DNA of 64,000 bases from Caprella mutica (taxonomy: Eukaryota; Arthropoda; Malacostraca; Amphipoda; Caprellidae): the NCBI GenBank assembly GCA_947561585.1, contig CANNZV010000499.1, positions 186,001 through 250,000 of the forward strand, read 5' to 3'. Shown here piece after piece: positions 59,876-64,000 of the stretch. Below the pieces are notes generated by a model. That model was not told the origin of the DNA. It was given only the letters and a program-made list of their open reading frames with translations, and made no database searches. The position numbers were made by a program, and so were the translations under genes. Within the stretch, counting starts at the first letter, position 1, and each line of letters starts with the position of its first letter.

Positions 59876-61226
59876 TAGAGCCCAGATTTATAGTTCTAAC
59901 GAAACTAGTCGAAATAGCGCCAAAAAGTAGTTTTTTTTAGCTCTAAAAACGGGTTTTAAAGTCGATAAAAAAAGTCCATATAATAGCTGAGTGTGTCCTA
60001 AAATTGATGCATTTCCTTTCTTTTATCCGCATTATAAAAACTTTTGAAAAAAATATTCCAGAGTAACTATGCCATTCTTATTTATTCGTTAATAGTTGAT
60101 CTTTAATTATTAATCACAGAACTTACGTAACATTCATGGCAGTTGTGTACGCATTATATCGTAAAAGGTGTGTCGGCAAAAAATGAATCCACTGCTATTG
60201 AATATTATATTTTATGAGTACTATTTTTAATATATTAATATTAATCTACGTATCTATGGTACCAAAATATTATGCATATTACCGTGAAATTGTGAATAAT
60301 GTAGATTCAAGGCAGTGGACACATTTTTTGCAGACACACTGTATATAAGACTATGAGTTTAATAAACAGTAGGTCAATATTAAGTTTCTTAATTTATTGG
60401 TACGTAGTTTTTATTTTACAAGAAACTAAATTGCAAAATGGAAGAAAACTAAATAAAATTCACCCAAACACTATGTTGTCCAAGTCACATCCAAATAAGA
60501 GAATATAACAACAAAACTCAAATAGAACAGCACAAACCAAAAACAGTGCAAAATGCAAAAACAGCAGCAATAATCAATTATTAATATAATAAATATGCTA
60601 CATTTTAATGAAACAATTGCACATCATTACAAGAAATTTCCAACATTGTATAGAAATTTCCAGCTGTCATGCTTAGTCTTTTGTCACTTAAAATTATTTT
60701 CAATTTTGAAAAGTTTCTTTCAACTTCTTCAATTTCTAAACAGTGTCTGGTTGCTTCACTTTGGACATGTTTGGTATTTAGAAATGATTGTGCTCAAAGT
60801 TACTTTTGTACGCGAAGATCGAAATTAACCTGTCACACTAAATAAATACCATATATTGATCTTATTGGGCATATCTTCATATATTTCTATTTATTTAAGA
60901 GAGCTGCATAATAATTATAATACTATATTGAGTAGTGATTTATTCATTTTCAATAGAAATTTACCAATAATTATGATCGTACGTTTTAAAACCTATTGGA
61001 TATTAGCTACTATAGAAAATGTGAATGAAATGGCACACTAATTTAAATGTCTCTTGCATGTTTAATTTATCAATAAAGTAATTATCTGTTACATATATAT
61101 TTTGCATGTAGAGAATAGTTTATTACAGTTTTTATAATCGTTTATAGCATCTTTTAATTTCTAGTCAGAATAGCTTCTATAATCAAAATAGCGTTTATAG
61201 CATAAGAACTAGAAATCCGGGCTCTA
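59876..61226 (-). mobile_element. hAT-like element, 1.35 kb, inside the Helitron end
   Basis: The ends TAGAGCCCAGATTTATAGTT and the inverse of TAGAGCCCGGATTTCTAGTT are terminal inverted repeats. The flanks CTTATTAT (59868-59875) and CTTATAAT (61227-61234) are an 8 bp target duplication with one change. Both features fit the hAT superfamily. It carries a remnant of a transposase C-terminus on the minus strand. Confidence 0.8.
60602..60797 (-). pseudogene. hAT transposase C-terminal remnant
   Basis: A minus-strand frame without its own ATG contains EVERNFSKLKIILSDKRLS and ends 'EISCNDVQLFH' and a stop. hAT transposases have a C-terminal dimerisation region with 'ERxFSxLKxIKxxxRxxMxxxRL', which this resembles. 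The DDE catalytic parts upstream are not visible. The call rests on this motif and on being within hAT-type ends. Confidence 0.5.
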
Positions 61227-61745
61227 CTTATAATAGTATAGATGAAACATATATTATTGAGAGGAAATTGTTTTAATTTTATATAATAATAAACGTAACT
61301 CGACCCAAAATCATTAAATTATTGTAAAATAATTTGTTATTATTGAATAGTTTTGATTTAGTGTTAAAGTAGAAAAACGATTGAAATTTATTCAATAGTT
61401 TTCCTACTAACCATTATTCTATTTTGTAATTTGATCGTTTGATACATTATTCTGTTAAAGTACATGTTTTGAGAGATTAGAGTGTGTTAATATCCCAGTT
61501 ATAAAAATTTGTCGATGAAACGTCTAGTCGACGAAAAGTCATGTCGAAGAAACGTCTTGTCGACGAAATGTATACCGGCGAAGCCTCTGTCGACGAAACG
61601 TCTGTCGACGAAAAGTCCTGTTAATGAAACGTCCTGTCGACGAAACGTCTTGTCGACGAAATGTGTGTCGATGAAGCGTCTGTCGACGAAACGTCTGTCG
61701 ACGAAACATCTGTCGACGAAACGTCTGTCGACGAAACGTCTGTCA

Positions 61746-62880
61746 ATTTTCGCCGCCACTATTGAATAATTTTGGAATATAAATCAACTTAACCTTGAAG
61801 CCGATAACTCCCAAAATAAAATCTAATGGTTCCTGGATAATGACCAATCATTTCACGAAATTACAGGTAATTTAGTTGAATATTCTGATCAATGAGAATA
61901 AAAAGATTACAAAAATTTCTAAGCTATTCGTACGGGGGACAGATTCCTCTCGCAATTTTTCAAAGATAATAAGAAGCAGTTAAGAATATATTTGGAAATC
62001 CGACCATTTTTGATGACTTGATTCGCATAGATTGTTAAATGACGAGATTTTATATAATAAACTCATAGCGTCTTTTTTAGATTTTATTGATTGTTTTACC
62101 ATATTAAAAAAATTATAATCTTAGAACAAATGTAATTAAATTAAGTTTTTGATTTTGATAAACTATTACGATAGATGTTTAAATTCATTTTACCTCAAAA
62201 ATACTAAATAAATTAAATCTAATACATAATTTAATCTACCTCTAACTCGAGAAAGGCACTGAAAATACTCGTAAAATAAAGTTACTGCTACCCATGGCCA
62301 GTTCAAGGCCCTCTATTGTGTTCGGTAAAGACTAACTGTTTCGTTATTAAATGTGGCATTGCATGGCAATACCGCACATAAACACTCATTTGGAGAGTTA
62401 GGAGAGTTGCTGTTATTGCTGACGTTGCAGATATGATAGCCGCAGATAGCCGTGTTCATTAAAGAATATTAAACTGTAAAGATATGGAGATATCCTTACA
62501 CTCTGATTCAAATGATAACTTCAAAAATTATTTTCGAACTTATTATAGAACTTGGTTGCATTTCTGAGAAAAAAAGTTTGATTAACAATATATTTTTCGA
62601 TAGTCTGATGTTCAAACTCATTCCTTCAATCCCTGAACCCTTTGATTCTTCCAATAAATTTTTATAAACTTATCTATTGGCATTAAATGGTATTACTCTA
62701 CCTATAGTTTCTTTATCATCCTGCAAATTAACACAAGTCTCCAATCCCATTTGTAGCAATGAAGTTCCCTCTCAATTCTTTCATAACAACTCCCATTTGT
62801 TCTAACTTAGCAAAACTGTAAATAGAGTGGTGCCATAAAGAAGAGTTTGGGGCTGTAGCATCCAGAGGTGACGACGATCG
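61746..62880. other. R1 right half, then unassigned DNA
   Basis: Bases 61800-61885 match 395-480 of repeat R1. The remainder, 61890-62880, shows no gene or repeat I can name. Confidence 0.45.
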
Positions 62881-63345
62881 CTAATGGGTCTTTATACTGA
62901 ACTTTGGGGCTATACTGTTCATTGAGAAAACTATCGGTAATGGGTCTTTATACTGAACTTAGGGGCTATACCGTCCAGATCGGAAGACTATCGGTAATAT
63001 GTCTTTATACTGTACTTTGGGGATATACCGTCCAGATGAGACGACTATCGGTGATGGGTCTTTATACTGAACTTAGGGGCTATACCGTCCAGATCGGAAA
63101 ACTATCGGTAATATGTCTTTATACTGTCCTTGGGGGCTTTACCGTCCAGACGAGAAGACTATCGGTAATGGGTTTTTATACTGCATTTTGGGGCTATACC
63201 ATCCAAATGAGAAGACTATCGGTAATGGGTCTTTATACTGTACTTTGGGGCTATACCGTCAAGAGAAGAAGACTATTGGTAATTGGTCTTTATGTTGTAC
63301 TTTTGGGCTATACCGTCCAGATGAGAAGACTATCGGTGCATGAAG
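62881..63345. repeat. 57 bp tandem repeat, ~8 copies
   Basis: Units contain 'actatcggtaatgggtcttt', then 'atactgaacttaggggctat' and 'accgtccagat'. Since 57 is divisible by three, two plus-strand frames stay open, but they are only repeat translations. Confidence 0.93.
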
Positions 63346-63354
63346 GTCTTTGTA

Positions 63355-63993
63355 CAGTAAAACTCCTGAGTTATGAAGTTGTTTTTTATGAAGCACCCGA
63401 GTAATGAAGGACCTGAATTATGAAATGCACCTCAGTTATGAAGTAGTTTTCTTTGTTTAAATCATAGAAAACCATAGTTCTTGAGGTATAACTATACCTT
63501 TTCCAAGTCAAGTTGGAAGAAGTTAATAAAGAATTGACAGAATTGAAAGTCATATTGCAGAAGTGAAAATGAAAAATGCAATTATGACAAGCAATTACAA
63601 AATAAAAAATTTCTAATGAAAATTACAACTTCAGTGCAATAGTGGGTTTTTGCAATCTTCTCCACCAGACTCTACCATATAATAAGATAATACTCTATTA
63701 TAGATGATTTAAATTTAAGCATAAATGACTACCACCATGATATACATATTAATGTTTGTACAATAATGAGTAGCTATATTGATTTCCCACAACATTTACT
63801 TAATATTTGTTTAATTACCTCAATTTTGTATAAAATTTTGTGCACACAGCACATCCATATAAGAATAATATTTTATTTGCCATAGTTATCCCTCAATGAC
63901 AAAAAAAAATTTATGATTTTAATCACAGAAAACTATCACTGCACACTAATTATGTTGAAGAAACCATTACTTCATAACTCAGGAGTTTCACTG
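63355..63993. mobile_element. Tigger/pogo-like MITE, TA target duplication
   Basis: The ends CAGTAAAACTCCTGAGTTAT and the inverse of CAGTGAAACTCCTGAGTTAT are flanked by TA on both sides (63353-63354 and 63994-63995). The left end carries subterminal variants of CCTGAGTTATGAAG four times within ~90 bp. CAGT ends, TA duplications and such repeats are typical of Tigger/pogo elements. 639 bp, no transposase. Confidence 0.88.
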
Positions 63994-64000
63994 TACTTAC

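Larger units (their letters stand above)
59626..61242 (-). mobile_element. Short Helitron interrupted by a hAT element
   Basis: The left edge TTGG (worn CTAG) followed by 'tacagtacctgttattgaat' matches 2522. The right edge 'agtataga' at 61242 completes the TCTATACTATAATAAG 5' end after removal of the hAT at 59876-61226. The intact relative is 2522-2787. Confidence 0.75.
57466..61745. mobile_element. Head-to-head pair of FB-1 elements with 10 bp direct repeat
   Basis: ATTTTCGCCG at 57456-57465 and at 61746-61755 flanks a 4,280 bp insertion into repeat R1, as shown by the uninterrupted R1 copy at 190-500. Inside, copy iii (57466 to about 58880) is in minus orientation and copy iv (about 58881-61745) in plus orientation, sharing a central GTCGAC minisatellite at 58848-58940. 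The outer ends carry the same minisatellite. The size of the duplication fits Foldback/MULE elements (9-10 bp). The pair therefore appears to have moved as a unit. No coding capacity is seen outside the nested hAT. Confidence 0.82.
58881..61745 (+). mobile_element. FB-1 copy iv, containing Helitron and hAT
   Basis: The left minisatellite and arm (58881-59110) and the middle (to 59625) match copy i closely. The Helitron at 59626-61242 is inserted at the same place as in copy i. The right arm (61243-61500) and an end array of about fifteen GTCGACGAAACGTCT units (61507-61742) follow. Confidence 0.8.

Noticed and set aside
62904..63404. 166-codon plus-strand frame
   Set aside because: Translation of the 57 bp repeat; ends in the neighbouring MITE.
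1..64000. tRNA, rRNA or other structured RNA genes
   Set aside because: None seen by eye; a covariance-model search would be needed to exclude degenerate tRNA-derived SINEs.

Overview
The window looks like intergenic or heterochromatin-like DNA from an AT-rich invertebrate nuclear genome, most likely an arthropod; the species cannot be fixed from the sequence. No bacterial operon, CRISPR array, rRNA or convincing tRNA is visible. I find no convincing complete host protein gene. Almost everything recognisable is transposable-element (TE) sequence, usually broken, plus many tandem arrays.

Layout. 1-10.3 kb: a dispersed repeat, then a Foldback-like element (family FB-1, end arms made of a GTCGACGAAACGTCT minisatellite) whose middle holds several Helitrons, including a 5.2 kb copy (3728-8898) with a broken Rep and a PIF1 helicase. 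That Helitron itself carries a second Foldback-like element (6920-8061). 10.3-18.9 kb: simple tandem arrays, a 288 bp hAT element with a perfect 8 bp target duplication, and small MITEs. 18.9-26.5 kb: two kilobase-scale palindromes, another FB-1 copy cut by a GC-rich 49 bp satellite, and a Foldback-like element with ACCGGT-containing arms. 27.9-34.9 kb: LINE fragments, then a nearly full-length but broken CR1/Jockey-like LINE (ORF1 remnant, endonuclease, reverse transcriptase).

35.6-46.3 kb: a broken Gypsy-type LTR retroelement on the minus strand, split by a 3.0 kb Foldback-like element with a 9 bp target duplication. Once the insertion is discounted, the order is gag, protease, RT, RNase H, an OTU-like segment, a second retropepsin-like segment, integrase, acidic tail. 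This architecture is the most interesting coding feature of the window. 46.4-55.4 kb: MITEs, a TIR-bounded satellite element, a pogo/Tigger-like element holding a multi-tier palindrome, and a LINE 3' end. 55.4-64 kb: a repeat with a 33 bp array, then a nest (dispersed repeat > head-to-head pair of FB-1 elements flanked by a 10 bp repeat > Helitron > hAT), a 57 bp array, and a Tigger-like MITE.

The unifying theme is the abundance of Foldback-like elements with unrelated sequences but the same design (inverted arms made of short tandem repeats), several of them inserted into other transposons. All boundaries were read by eye from inverted or direct repeats and from comparison between copies inside the window; protein families were assigned from motifs, not from database searches.
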